Below are positions 46,352-55,459 of a stretch of 64,000 nt of DNA, piece by piece. Position 1 is the first letter of the stretch; each line of letters opens with the position of its first letter. Under the pieces are notes generated by a model that was given only the letters and a program-made list of their open reading frames with translations, had not been told where the DNA came from and did not search any database. The position numbers and the translations under genes were made by a program. Source of the DNA: Lepidodermella squamata. Its lineage: Eukaryota; Gastrotricha. Location of the stretch: contig JBLDXI010000025.1 of NCBI GenBank assembly GCA_047495785.1, positions 620,001 through 684,000 of the forward strand. Direction: 5' to 3'.

Positions 46352-46787
46352 TCATTTTTTCTTGATGAGAAAACTTTCATCGGGGATTCGGGAAGCTTTC
46401 GCCGGACCACGTACGCGTTTTTTCGACTGATCCTTGGCTGACGAAGTTCCAACCCTTGATGTCGATGGCGATGTGCCGCTTGCCGAACGCGTTCGGCTGA
46501 TAATCGTAGCATCGGCGGCTGGTACGAGAATCGTTAAGTTCGAACTTGTCGTTGGCTCCAGCGCCACAGTGGCACTAACAGGTACAGGTACAGATACAGG
46601 TCCTGGCGGAGGGTGGCCAAATGCTTCCTCTCCTTCCTCACCTTCTTCCTCGTTTTCTCCTTCATCTCCTTCAAAACCAGGAGCGGCCGGCTGCACTGGT
46701 TCGGCACTTGTGGACGGCTCGAGCTTCGGTTTTTTTATTTTTAGATGGTTTTTCAAATAGCTGCGAATTCTATCTTTAAAATGTTTC
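46352..46787 (-). other. Low-complexity open frame, possible exon
   Basis: After an acceptor-like TTTTTGCAG at 46788, a frame of about 145 residues encodes a basic start (RIRSYLKNHLKIKKPK), an acidic EEEGEEGEE run, a Pro-rich segment and a Ser/Thr-rich basic end, then a stop. Composition suggests a nuclear disordered tail. It cannot be joined in phase to the exons at 49537-50404 without a missing exon. Function unknown. Confidence 0.35.
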
Positions 46788-46794
46788 TGCAAAA

Positions 46795-49046
46795 ATAATA
46801 ATAATAATAATAATATAATAATAATGTTTTTATTTATCCTCTTCGGGACTGAGCGTCGTGTACCGTTTCCGGTTTTGAAGAGGGCGAAGGCAGGCGAAGA
46901 ATGATCCTCACCCACCCCCACAGTCGAGGATTCTGCTTTTTGTATAGAATTCGTAATTTTCAATCGAGTTAACAACCATGTGCCATTCATCTTTTTCAAA
47001 AGAAACCGATTCCGCTAGTTGGACATCGGGAATAATTTTGATCTCAAAATCCTTTTCGCCGGGATTTTTTCTATTTTCTCGTTTCTTAGTGGCTTTATTT
47101 TTCTTATCCTTGACCTTATTGTTCTTATTGGTTTTCTTTTTCCGGCGAATTTCCTTAGTAAGACCTACTTTAATTAGGCTTCTATGCACTCCGTTGATCC
47201 ATCTGGTTCGAGGTCTACCTCTGGGTGCAAACCACCCAAGCGGAGGCGTCCAAATATATATTTTGTGTATTAGTCCTTCTACGTCATAGTCACGTGACCT
47301 AATTATGTGCCCTAGATACCTTAGCCTTTGTTTTTCAACAATGCGGCTCACTTCAATGAGACCTCCGCATAACGCAAGTCGAATGTCTATATTTGGAATA
47401 TAGTCCATTAGGTGGACACCTACTATAGATCGAAGCCATCGATATTCTATAGTGTTTAGTCTATTTTCTTGGGCTATCGATATGTTCCACGATTCGCAGG
47501 CGTAAATGATGGTAGGTATTATAACACATGTCAGTACCTTAAGTTTTGTAGCTATGGAAACCTGACTTTTGTTGCACATGAATTTATTCATGGCGCCGAA
47601 AACACTGCCTGCCTTAGAAATTCTGTAGTTTAGTTCCTCATCGATTTTGCCGTCACTGGTAATAATACTGCCTAAATATTTAAATTTGGTCACTTTTTCG
47701 AGTTTTTTCCCGTTCAATTCCAATTCGTAATTTTGAGTGGCTGACTCGTCTCTAGAAATAATCATATATTGAGTTTTTGCCGCGTTAATTTTCAGACCCA
47801 ATTCGGTGCAAGCCAAATCGAAAATGTGAAGTAGTCGTGAAATTTCGTCGTGGTTCATGCCTAAAAGTGTTCCGTCGTCAGCAAACGCTAGTAAATTTAG
47901 GAAATCAGTCTCGCTCATAGCGGTCTCGCTGTTTGCGGTCTCGCTGTTTGCGGTCTCGCTAATAGGAAAGCCTAATTTTTCAGCAGATATTTTTTCGCAA
48001 ATTTTGTTGAAGGTCGCTATGAATAGCAAAGGAGACAACGGGCAACCCTGTCTTAGTCCCCTGGTAACATAGAAGAAATCCGAGAGCTCAGAATCGACTC
48101 TAACAGCAACTTTATTTACTTTATATAGACTTTGAATAGCTTCAATTAAGCTGGGTTCTACACCCATATTTTGGAGGGCGGCCCATACTTTTTCCCTGTC
48201 CACCAGATCATAGGCTTTTTCGAGATCGATGAAGACTAGGTGGAGTTCCTTCTTAAAGAATATAATTTTCTCAATAATTTGTCGGAGAACGTAAATGCAG
48301 TCTCTGGTGCCCTTGAGGGGTTGAAAACCAAATTGCAGTTTAGAAATTTTTGACCCAATTAATGCTCTCAATTTTCGTTCGAGAATAATGGCATAGAGTT
48401 TTCCTACAACACTTAAGAGGCTGATGCCTCTGTAATTTTGGCATTTTGATTTCTCACCTTTATTTTTATAAATTGGGGTAATTATAGCCGTTGACCATTC
48501 TTCTGGGACCCTCTTATCTATCCAAGCTCGATTCAAAATTTCCCTGAGCCATTCAATATTGGCCTCGCTCAGAGCTTTGATCATTTCGGGTCTTACTTCA
48601 TCTATACCCGGGGCTTTACCGTTTTTCATGTGGTCGATGGCATTTTTAATTTCGGTGAGAGTAATTTCCGTTAAATTTGGATTTTTATCTAATAGAATTT
48701 CGTCGTCGGGGTTATTGGGTTCCTTTTCAAGTCCTTGTAGAAGATCAATGAAATACTTTTTCATAACTTCTAATATTTCGTCAATTCCGCTGGTAAGTGA
48801 GCCGTCTTCTTTTTCAAGAGGATTGGGTTCGCTTTTCTCTCTATTTTCTCCCCTCAATTTTTTTATTTCCAGCCAGAATTTTTTGATATTATCATAATCA
48901 GTCGGATTTTCAAGTAATTTGTCCAATTCAGAAAATTCAGTTTGATCCTTAATAATTTTCAAGCGTTCAAGGGCCTGATTTTTCTCATTTCTAGCTATTG
49001 TATTAAGCAATTTATTAAAAGATTTGATAAATAAAATTAATTTCAA
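46795..49046 (-). mobile_element. 5'-truncated non-LTR retrotransposon with (ATT)n 3' tail
   Basis: The element carries the reverse transcriptase frame 46908-49046 and ends on its 3' side in an ATT-type microsatellite (about 46795-46824), as RTE-like and some other LINEs do. The endonuclease part is absent. The tail stops within about 10 bp of an acceptor-like sequence of the next open frame. Confidence 0.75.
46908..49046 (-). CDS. LINE reverse transcriptase (ORF2 C-terminal part)
   Basis: A 712-codon uninterrupted frame. Reverse transcriptase blocks in order: NGKAPGIDEV, WSTAIITPIYKNKG, NYRGISLLSVVGK, QFGFQ-KGTRDCI, VFIDLEKAYDLV, GLRQGCPLSPLLF, and the catalytic AFADDGTLL (FADD variant of YxDD). 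The C-terminal part has KYLGSIITSDGKID, RWLRSIVG, RLRYLGH and GRPRTRW, typical of LINE proteins of the RTE or related endonuclease-reverse transcriptase type. A 15-bp triplication (SETAN-SETAN-SETAM) sits just before the catalytic block. The N-terminal apurinic endonuclease is missing, as expected for 5' truncation, although the remaining frame has no stop, suggesting a young insertion. Its normal role is target-primed reverse transcription of the element RNA. Confidence 0.9.
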   Translation of the reverse strand: MKLILFIKSFNKLLNTIARNEKNQALERLKIIKDQTEFSELDKLLENPTDYDNIKKFWLEIKKLRGENREKSEPNPLEKEDGSLTSGIDEILEVMKKYFIDLLQGLEKEPNNPDDEILLDKNPNLTEITLTEIKNAIDHMKNGKAPGIDEVRPEMIKALSEANIEWLREILNRAWIDKRVPEEWSTAIITPIYKNKGEKSKCQNYRGISLLSVVGKLYAIILERKLRALIGSKISKLQFGFQPLKGTRDCIYVLRQIIEKIIFFKKELHLVFIDLEKAYDLVDREKVWAALQNMGVEPSLIEAIQSLYKVNKVAVRVDSELSDFFYVTRGLRQGCPLSPLLFIATFNKICEKISAEKLGFPISETANSETANSETAMSETDFLNLLAFADDGTLLGMNHDEISRLLHIFDLACTELGLKINAAKTQYMIISRDESATQNYELELNGKKLEKVTKFKYLGSIITSDGKIDEELNYRISKAGSVFGAMNKFMCNKSQVSIATKLKVLTCVIIPTIIYACESWNISIAQENRLNTIEYRWLRSIVGVHLMDYIPNIDIRLALCGGLIEVSRIVEKQRLRYLGHIIRSRDYDVEGLIHKIYIWTPPLGWFAPRGRPRTRWINGVHRSLIKVGLTKEIRRKKKTNKNNKVKDKKNKATKKRENRKNPGEKDFEIKIIPDVQLAESVSFEKDEWHMVVNSIENYEFYTKSRILDCGGG

Positions 49047-49536
49047 ATAAACGCTTTACTCGCTGAATTTTTAGGAAATTAAAAAATTAAGAAAGAAATT
49101 AATACGAGAATTTTTTCCCGAATTTTTTAAGCAATTTTGTTCAAGTTTTTTTGAAGAATTGTTTAGAGAATTTTGCCGAAGATTTTTTTTAGAATTTTAT
49201 AAAACAATTTGTTCTAGAATTTTGCGACGAATTTGTTGAAGAAATTTTTTCAATTATTTTTTCAATTAATTATTTAACAATTATTTGGCCCCAAATTTTA
49301 ATCTGAGGAATTTTCGAATAATTTTGATCCCACTCACAGATTTTGTCGCTCAACTGTTTACTCAAAATTGCGCGACGTGCGACGTTTCGGAATTTTTTTT
49401 AAAGGAATAGGAAAAAATCCTAATGACTGATCGTGTTCAGAAAATCGGTTTCATTTAGATTAAAAAAGTATCAATCGCGAGCCAAAAAATGAGGGTCAAC
49501 TAATTTTGATCGACGTAAATATCACGAAAACTCTAC
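49047..49536. other. AT-rich spacer, no gene supported
   Basis: Strongly AT-rich, with loosely repeated GAATTTTGC/GAAGAATTT words between 49090 and 49250. It could be intron sequence interrupted by the LINE. Confidence 0.4.
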
Positions 49537-50404
49537 CTCCTGGTCTGAAAACTGAAAGAGCCAAGTAAACTCCGCCTTGACTGCCGTCAACACCACATCG
49601 GCATGTTCTGGGCTGAGCGATTTCAAGGAAGGATTGTTGACCATAACGTTTCTAGCACACAGTTGGCAAAACTCATCATAACCAGCCTGACAACACTTGT
49701 ACGTGTACATTTCTTTCTGCAACAACGGGGTAAATAATGCGGTCGGTACCGCAAATGTGAACGGTTCAGGTGCAATCTGCCAAAAACACCACGTTTCTTC
49801 ATAATCTTTTATGCAGAAATTTCTAAATTAAATGATTTCAGTACAAAGTGAATTTCTAAATTTTTCTGATAAATCATAAGGTAATGGTTTGGGAAAAAAA
49901 TCGGCGGGGAATTTTTTAGTAATTCATTTGAATTTTTTTAATTCACGAAATACCCGGAAATTCTAAGCGAATTTATTATTCAAAATATAGGACACAATCA
50001 GAATTGATTTTTTGGTGAATTTTCGTTCCACAGCATTTTTTGCACGAAATGGGAAATGCTTTTAATATACTAAAGCGAAAAATTCAGTTGAGAGGGAAAT
50101 TATTTTGGGCCGTTGAAATATCGCGAAATATGGCATGTGAAGTCAAATTAAATACCTGTTGAGGCCCGAGATTGGCCCGAACATTCTTGGCCAGAATGAC
50201 TAGCCCCGCGTTATCGAATATGGCCTGTAAGTTGGCGTCATCGGCGCCAGCCAAATTTCGGATGGTCAAAAAGTTGGCTGAAAAATGATCGAAATGACGA
50301 ATAAGTGATCGCCTCTCGAATGCCACCTTACCGGCTAGCTTCTGGTCGAGTGCCTGCTTCTGGGCCTCTGTCAGAAAGGAAGCTTTCATCACATCGGGAT
50401 CCAT
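49537..50404 (-). CDS. Two exons of an unrecognised gene (possibly transposon-borne)
   Basis: Exon 50156-50404 starts MDPDVMKASFLTEAQKQAL and ends at a GT donor after LGPQQ. The next exon 49537-49775 opens IAPEPFTFAVPTALFTPLL after TTTTGGCAG, contains CCQAGYDEFCQLCARN (a Cys cluster), and ends at a GAG-GTAGAG donor. The splice phases fit (249 bp, phase 0). No downstream exon in matching phase was found; a LINE lies in the presumed next intron. I do not recognise the family. It shares strand and AT-rich context with the transposase-like gene at 43209-46178, so both may belong to one large element. Confidence 0.5.
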
Positions 50405-50762
50405 GTCGAAAATCACGAAAATTGCAAAAATGCGAAAATTGTCATAATATAACTTCGTGCGATGTGCTTTTTCTTGGGTTTTGAATCTTTCAGTGTAACG
50501 TGGGGCCAATTGTTACATAACACAGTGTAAACCGCAACGCAACACCCTTTCGGAATGATTTCAGGAATAGCTTTTTAGCTGAATTTCCGATAACGACACT
50601 AATTATGAACACATTTTCTCGTCTTTGGACGGCGACAAACGCTGGAAAACATGATGATAAATGGTATTTAGCTGAAAAGCTGCCAGTTTATTAGCATCTT
50701 ATTATCTCACAGACAGGCATGGCTGATTACCCACCATTGGCTTTTTATCATCAGCTAATAAA

Positions 50763-51356
50763 CTAAGCTTTTTTCCTAGTGTGCCGACCTCGTCCCTGAG
50801 GTGAGAAATGCGTCGGCTGGCCGGAGCTGATAAGTGTGTGACCCTCGCGGCCAGTCGACCATGACCGCCCCCGAGGCATTGATCGAATCGTCCGGCCTGG
50901 AAAGCCGTGGGTGCCAACAGTTGAGGTCGCCTCGCCAGCTAGCACGCATGGCTCGTCGGAGTCGACTACGCCACCTAGTGCTAAGGAAAGAAACGAAACG
51001 TCAAGTGGATAGCCGGGGGAGCTATACCCCGTTGCAACCGTTAGCGTTTTCCCGTGTTTTTTTACCAGTTTGAGAGCGAGCCATTCGCTATGTGTGGTGT
51101 TGTGTGAATAGAACTCACTTACCCTGATCGAGTTTTTGACCGCAATCGCAACTCCCCCGTTGTTGCCAGCTTTTTGTTCCCTATCTACACGAATAATGAC
51201 AAAGCCTGGGATTTCGAAATTATCATTATATGAGAGCCACGTTTCATTGATTAGGACAATGTCTAGAAAGAGCGATTGGATAAGAAATAATAGTTCAACT
51301 AGTCTATCTATGATTTTGGAACCGTGGCCTTTGTTCCACTGTCCTATCCTAAACAT
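50763..51356 (-). pseudogene. LINE ORF2 endonuclease fragment
   Basis: The frame begins MFRIGQWNKGHGSK, then DIVLINETWL, IPGFVIIRVDRE and NNGGVAIAVKN, the expected order of apurinic-type endonuclease motifs (Asn, Glu in NETWL). Downstream of about 50960 the frame shifts and continues into unrelated translation. The start ATG overlaps the stop of ORF1 by 8 nt (ATGTTTAG), an arrangement that favours termination-reinitiation. Confidence 0.75.
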
Positions 51357-52972
51357 TGTTTAAATTTGACGATCTACCTTTGCCGTTTGGCTTCGAGCTG
51401 CTCTTGGAGTCGTCCTTGGCATGCTGCATGGGGGCATCCTGGGCCGTTTCGGTGACTAGGTCGCCGTCGTTGATGCTCACATGGACGAATGATTTGTTGC
51501 CCTTAAGCAGAGCTATGAGTTCCGTCATTTTGGTTTCTAGCGCTTCAATACGCTGAGCCTGCCTGGTAAGCACCTCGGCGATCACGGAGTCAACCTGAGT
51601 TTTCAACTTCTTTAGCACTGCGTTAGTGATCTGTTCGATTTTAGCATCATCAATCTGAACCAGAGACTCCTGTCCTGAGGGAGCTTGCGTGCTGGCGGCT
51701 GATGCCAGCTTGTTCGTCTTCACTTGCTGAAGCTCCAGCCATACGTTCTTGACAGGCGGCGGGGCAGCGACGGGCGTCGGCCTTGAACCGTCGGCTTGCT
51801 GCTGTGCTGTGTCGGACCCTAAAATTTTGTAGATTGCGGACCTATTCTTGGCTTCGAGTTTACTCCAAGCATCTCGTACTGCCTTGCAGCCAAACCAGCC
51901 AGACGAGTGCAGACCATCGCAGTTCGCACACTTCCGGAAGGCTTCGTTGCCAGCTTTCTTACACTCATGAGTGATGTGGGCGCCAGCGCCCCAGCCGCAT
52001 TTAGCAGCCTTCGCCTTGCAGGCTGTTGTGAGATGCTCGAAGGATTGGCAGTAGTTGCACCTGGGCGGGTTGACCTTGGCTTTCTTTTCTTTGCCGAAGA
52101 TTTGCCATATTTTCTGCCAACGTAACCCATTGTTTAGCACATTCCAAGCTATAGCCTTAGATTTGAAAAAGCAGATAACAGTTTGATGATCGTTTGATGA
52201 TCGATGACCACCACGTCTTCAACGTAATCTGACCAGTTGGCCTTGACTTCTTCAGCGCTCACTTCGTTCGGGAAATTAGTACAGATCACAGCCCTGCCCT
52301 CGACGATTGCCTTTTGGTGGAGACTGGACGTGTCGTTCGCCGCGGCTGGGGGAGTTTCATTCGGGAAGATCTCGTAGTATCGCTTGGATCTGTGGACCCT
52401 CGCTCTGCCACCGAAGAGCGTCGGCGGCCAGTCCCGCTTCTCCAGCGCGGCCTTCGCCATCTCGGCCTCAATGAATGTTACCCGAATGCCACCTCTGGCT
52501 AATACCTTGATTTTGTAACACACGTAATTGCCCTCGGGGAGACGCTGAAGTTCGTCTTGAACCGCCTTCTGATCGATAAAGTTTGGCGGGACATTGTCAA
52601 TCACAACAGTTCGCAGCTCTATTGCTTGATCACGTAGCAGGTTTTGGGCTTGCTTCACAGCGGTATTGGGCCCCTGTCCATCTGGGACCTCCCGGCGAGT
52701 GGCCACTTTTCGGTTGCGGCCGGGTGTACTATCGGACCCGAACGAGGTATTGCCCATTTCGGCTTCGCCTTCATTTCCGAGACGAAATTTCTTACCCTTT
52801 TTATCTGCGACCACCTGAAAATCGCTGTCGTCGGCTAGCCCGTCGTCAGTTATACCCTTGGCTCTTCGACAGACGCGTCGAGGTCGATTTCAGTAGCTTG
52901 GCTTATTGATTCGGTGAGGTCGTGGAAGACCTCGCCGTCGTCGTCCGAAAAAGTTGACGGCTGAGCCATCAT
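51349..52972 (-). pseudogene. LINE ORF1 (Gag-like, zinc knuckles), frameshifted
   Basis: The start at 52972 encodes an acidic N terminus (FSDDDGEVFHDL). The middle (52149-52814) has RRM-like segments (TVVIDNVPPNFID, GGIRVTFIEAEMAKAAL, AVICTNFPNEVSAEEV). The C-terminal frame (51349-52140) has CCHC-type knuckles (CNYC-x4-H-x4-C and further Cys pairs) and a coiled-coil-like stretch with heptad hydrophobics. Two breaks are visible: a single-base shift near 52855, and an 11-bp tandem duplication of ATCATCAAACG near 52180-52200 that changes the frame just before the knuckles. Such proteins bind element RNA in the ribonucleoprotein. Confidence 0.75.
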
Positions 52973-53426
52973 AGAGGGAATGTAATAGGGAACAAGCTGG
53001 GTTAAGCCCGGCTTGGAATTATTTAGAAGAGGTTGGGTAATTAGGAAATATAGATGATTGATTTATTGGCTTAGTGCCAGTATAGTAAATTGTAAGCTAA
53101 AGGGCTGAAAGGTAAGCTAAAGGGCTGGAAGCTGTAAGCTAAAGGCTTTCATTATAATTTTCATATCACTCTCCAAATCTCCAAACCGTACAACAATTAT
53201 TTGGCAGATTGGCGGCGTCGATGCAGATCCCCCGTGGTCGACCTCACTTTTTCTTGGGCTGCTCATTTTGAACGGGCGGATTTCGACAGCTCCTTGCCGT
53301 AATTCTCCACACTCGAGTTGATCATCTCCACTATGCTGCGCCTCGTTCTGATTTCCCACAGCTCGTGCTACGAATGTCAGATATAAATTAAATACTCGTA
53401 CAATATCAGACAAATTAAGAAATTGT
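52973..53426. other. Spacer with short tandem TAAGCTAAAGGGCTG
   Basis: Between 53090 and 53145 the word TAAGCTAAAGG-CT occurs three times. The remainder, including a minus-strand frame 53117-53458, shows no recognisable domain. Confidence 0.5.
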
Positions 53427-54360
53427 AAATATATGTCGTATATAATGTCGATTTTCATGTAATGTTAACTTTATATAGTGATGCCTATGTAATGTCGACT
53501 CTAGATATGTAATGTTCACATTAGATACATTTATACTATATAATGTTGACTTTAGATATGTAAAGTGCGCCAAGAAATGATATAATACATGTTTTATTCA
53601 TTTCAAATTCAAGAAAGTGGGAAGAAGTCAGTTATTAGTTATGGTTAGGGCTGAGTTGGTTATTAGTGCGGAGATCTGACAATTTTCCTGGGGTATAGCA
53701 TTCAGGCCACCACTGACCAACTTGGGTGGTAAGAAAGGCAGTCTTATTGAATTTGAACTTATTGACCAGATTGGTTCGAAGTTACGGGCGCAACTGGTTG
53801 AAACACGTAAGAGGGAACCCTTAAGTTACTTCTAATGGGGCGCCCCGTTCCATTTTAGTGGGCGAAGACCTGGGGTTCACCAGCGTTCACCTGCTGCACG
53901 ATGCACGAGTATCAGCCATTTTGGCGGTAACCTATTTACTACCTTAGTCATGGAAGAATAGAAAGTTGTTTTTAGCGTCAAATGGACCCTTATGCTGCAA
54001 CGCTAACGGGTAGTAGATCTGCTTCGACTTGCAGCTGGATTGAAATAATTTTGAAATTTTGCCTTAAGTTTGGCTTGAAGCAGCTCAATCTCGACTTTAG
54101 GGCCATTGACGGGATCACCGCCATAAGCCTCAGGGTTGACAACTTCCATTCCTCCCATTGAAAGGTGATTTTTTAGCACAACCACCCGCAAAGTAACATC
54201 TGCTGGCTCACTTTACATAGCAGATTTCATTTAAATGTCATCTAAAGTTGACATTACATATCTAATGTTAACATTACACGTGTAAAGTCAGCATTACATA
54301 GGCTGGGTCTATGTAAAGTTAACATTACATAAAAATCGACATTATATACGACATATATTT
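53427..54360. mobile_element. 934-bp terminal-inverted-repeat element
   Basis: The two ends (AAATATATGTCGTATATAATGTCGATTTT and its complement, by landmarks) are inverted copies for at least 50 bp. Each arm is extended by several degenerate inverted copies of an ATGTAATGTTGACTTTA word (53450-53560 and 54236-54330). TTGT directly flanks both ends and may be the target duplication. The core has only short frames (for example 54003-54191), so it is non-autonomous. Confidence 0.75.
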
Positions 54361-54717
54361 TTGTTCTTTTTCAAGGAATTCCACTGCCAATAAAATGCTG
54401 CCAGCTAACAGAAGGAACATTAATTAGCTTCTTTATCATAGCCTTAGTCCGTGATAGTTTTGTGGTGAATAATACCTGACAAGCGAAAAAAAACAACTCA
54501 ACACCTGCTTCTTGTGATAACAAATAGTGATACCAGCATTATGGTTTAATCGATCAGTCACGCACTTCGAGCAAGCGCTTCTTCGTGTATTTAGCAGCGT
54601 CATTGAGTTGTTTTTGTCCCTAAAACCTGGGCGGACTCAATAAGTACCACGGCTAATTCGCGAAAATTCATTATCAACTTTTTCTTTTTATCAACTTGAT
54701 TCTTATTCACAATTGAA

Positions 54718-55098
54718 ATGGCTGGATCCTTGCTCACTGCATTGGCGGTTTTCATGATTATCATTTCAGCCATCGTGGCGCAAAATCCCAGTAAGTTTTC
54801 CAATACAGGCTGATGCCGGCAATTGCCCCCGAATGCGAAATTGAATCACCTTGTACTCTCAGCTGGCTACAAGTCAAATGCAAAAAGTTGCTACGAAAGA
54901 ACAGGCACGGAGAACAACATTATTGGTAGCACGTTGCAAAAGATTGTAAACGCTCAGGCGTGCGCTGACAAGTGCAACGCGTCCAAGCCCTGCCGCGCCT
55001 TTGCGTTCATGGCCAGCCGCCATACCTGTATCTTGTTCAAGAACTGCCCTAGCAAGTACAACCTCGGTGCCACAGAAGCGGCTTATGTTAAGATCTAA
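54718..55098 (+). CDS. Small secreted PAN/Apple-domain protein, two exons
   Basis: Exons are 54718-54790 and 54863-55098 (72-bp intron, phase 1), giving 102 residues. Exon 1 encodes a signal peptide (MAGSLLTALAVFMIIISAIVA). The mature part is one PAN/Apple-like module: SCYERTG, then ACADKCNASKPCRAFAF, then TCILFKNC, with the alternating cysteines of that fold, which commonly binds carbohydrate or protein ligands outside the cell. An alternative acceptor at 54835 would bring a stop codon, so the acceptor at 54862 is preferred. AATAAA occurs at about 55231 and 55254. Partner unknown. Confidence 0.8.
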
Positions 55099-55459
55099 TT
55101 TGTTGCGGAGCAGTAATCGTGTTGAGAGGGTAAAATTCGGTGGCATATAAGCTGCGCTTTAGCAAGAAGCAGATGCAACAATTATTAATCATCTCATCGC
55201 TTGGTTTTTCTTAGCTGCTTTGAAGTGGGAAATAAATCAAATAACTGCTTATAAATAAAAACACTGTATTTTGGCTAAACATTAGCAATCTGCGTTCAGT
55301 CTACGTAATTATTATCGGATATCGGAGAATCATGTACAATTGCAGCGTGTACATCATATCTGATGATTTTCTGAAAATTACCGTAAATACGTACCGAATT
55401 ACTGTGAGCCCATCAGCCCCGAAATTCAGGCTCGTCCAAACAGGAGACGTGTCACCGTT
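55099..55459. other. 3' flank of PAN gene, no further gene
   Basis: It holds the two candidate polyadenylation signals (about 55231 and 55254) and then the 3' flank of the convergent lectin-like exons. Nothing else is supported. Confidence 0.5.

Larger units (their letters stand above)
50763..52972 (-). mobile_element. 5' half of a second non-LTR retrotransposon
   Basis: ORF1 (51349-52972) and the start of ORF2 (50763-51356) are present in the usual order. ORF2 is cut off inside the endonuclease domain at about 50760, so reverse transcriptase and 3' end are missing. This is the opposite of the usual 5' truncation, so a later deletion or rearrangement is likely. The ORF1-ORF2 overlap is intact. 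Confidence 0.75.

Noticed and set aside
54835-54862. Alternative acceptor at 54835 for the PAN gene
   Set aside because: It would place a stop codon right after the junction; the acceptor at 54862 keeps the frame.
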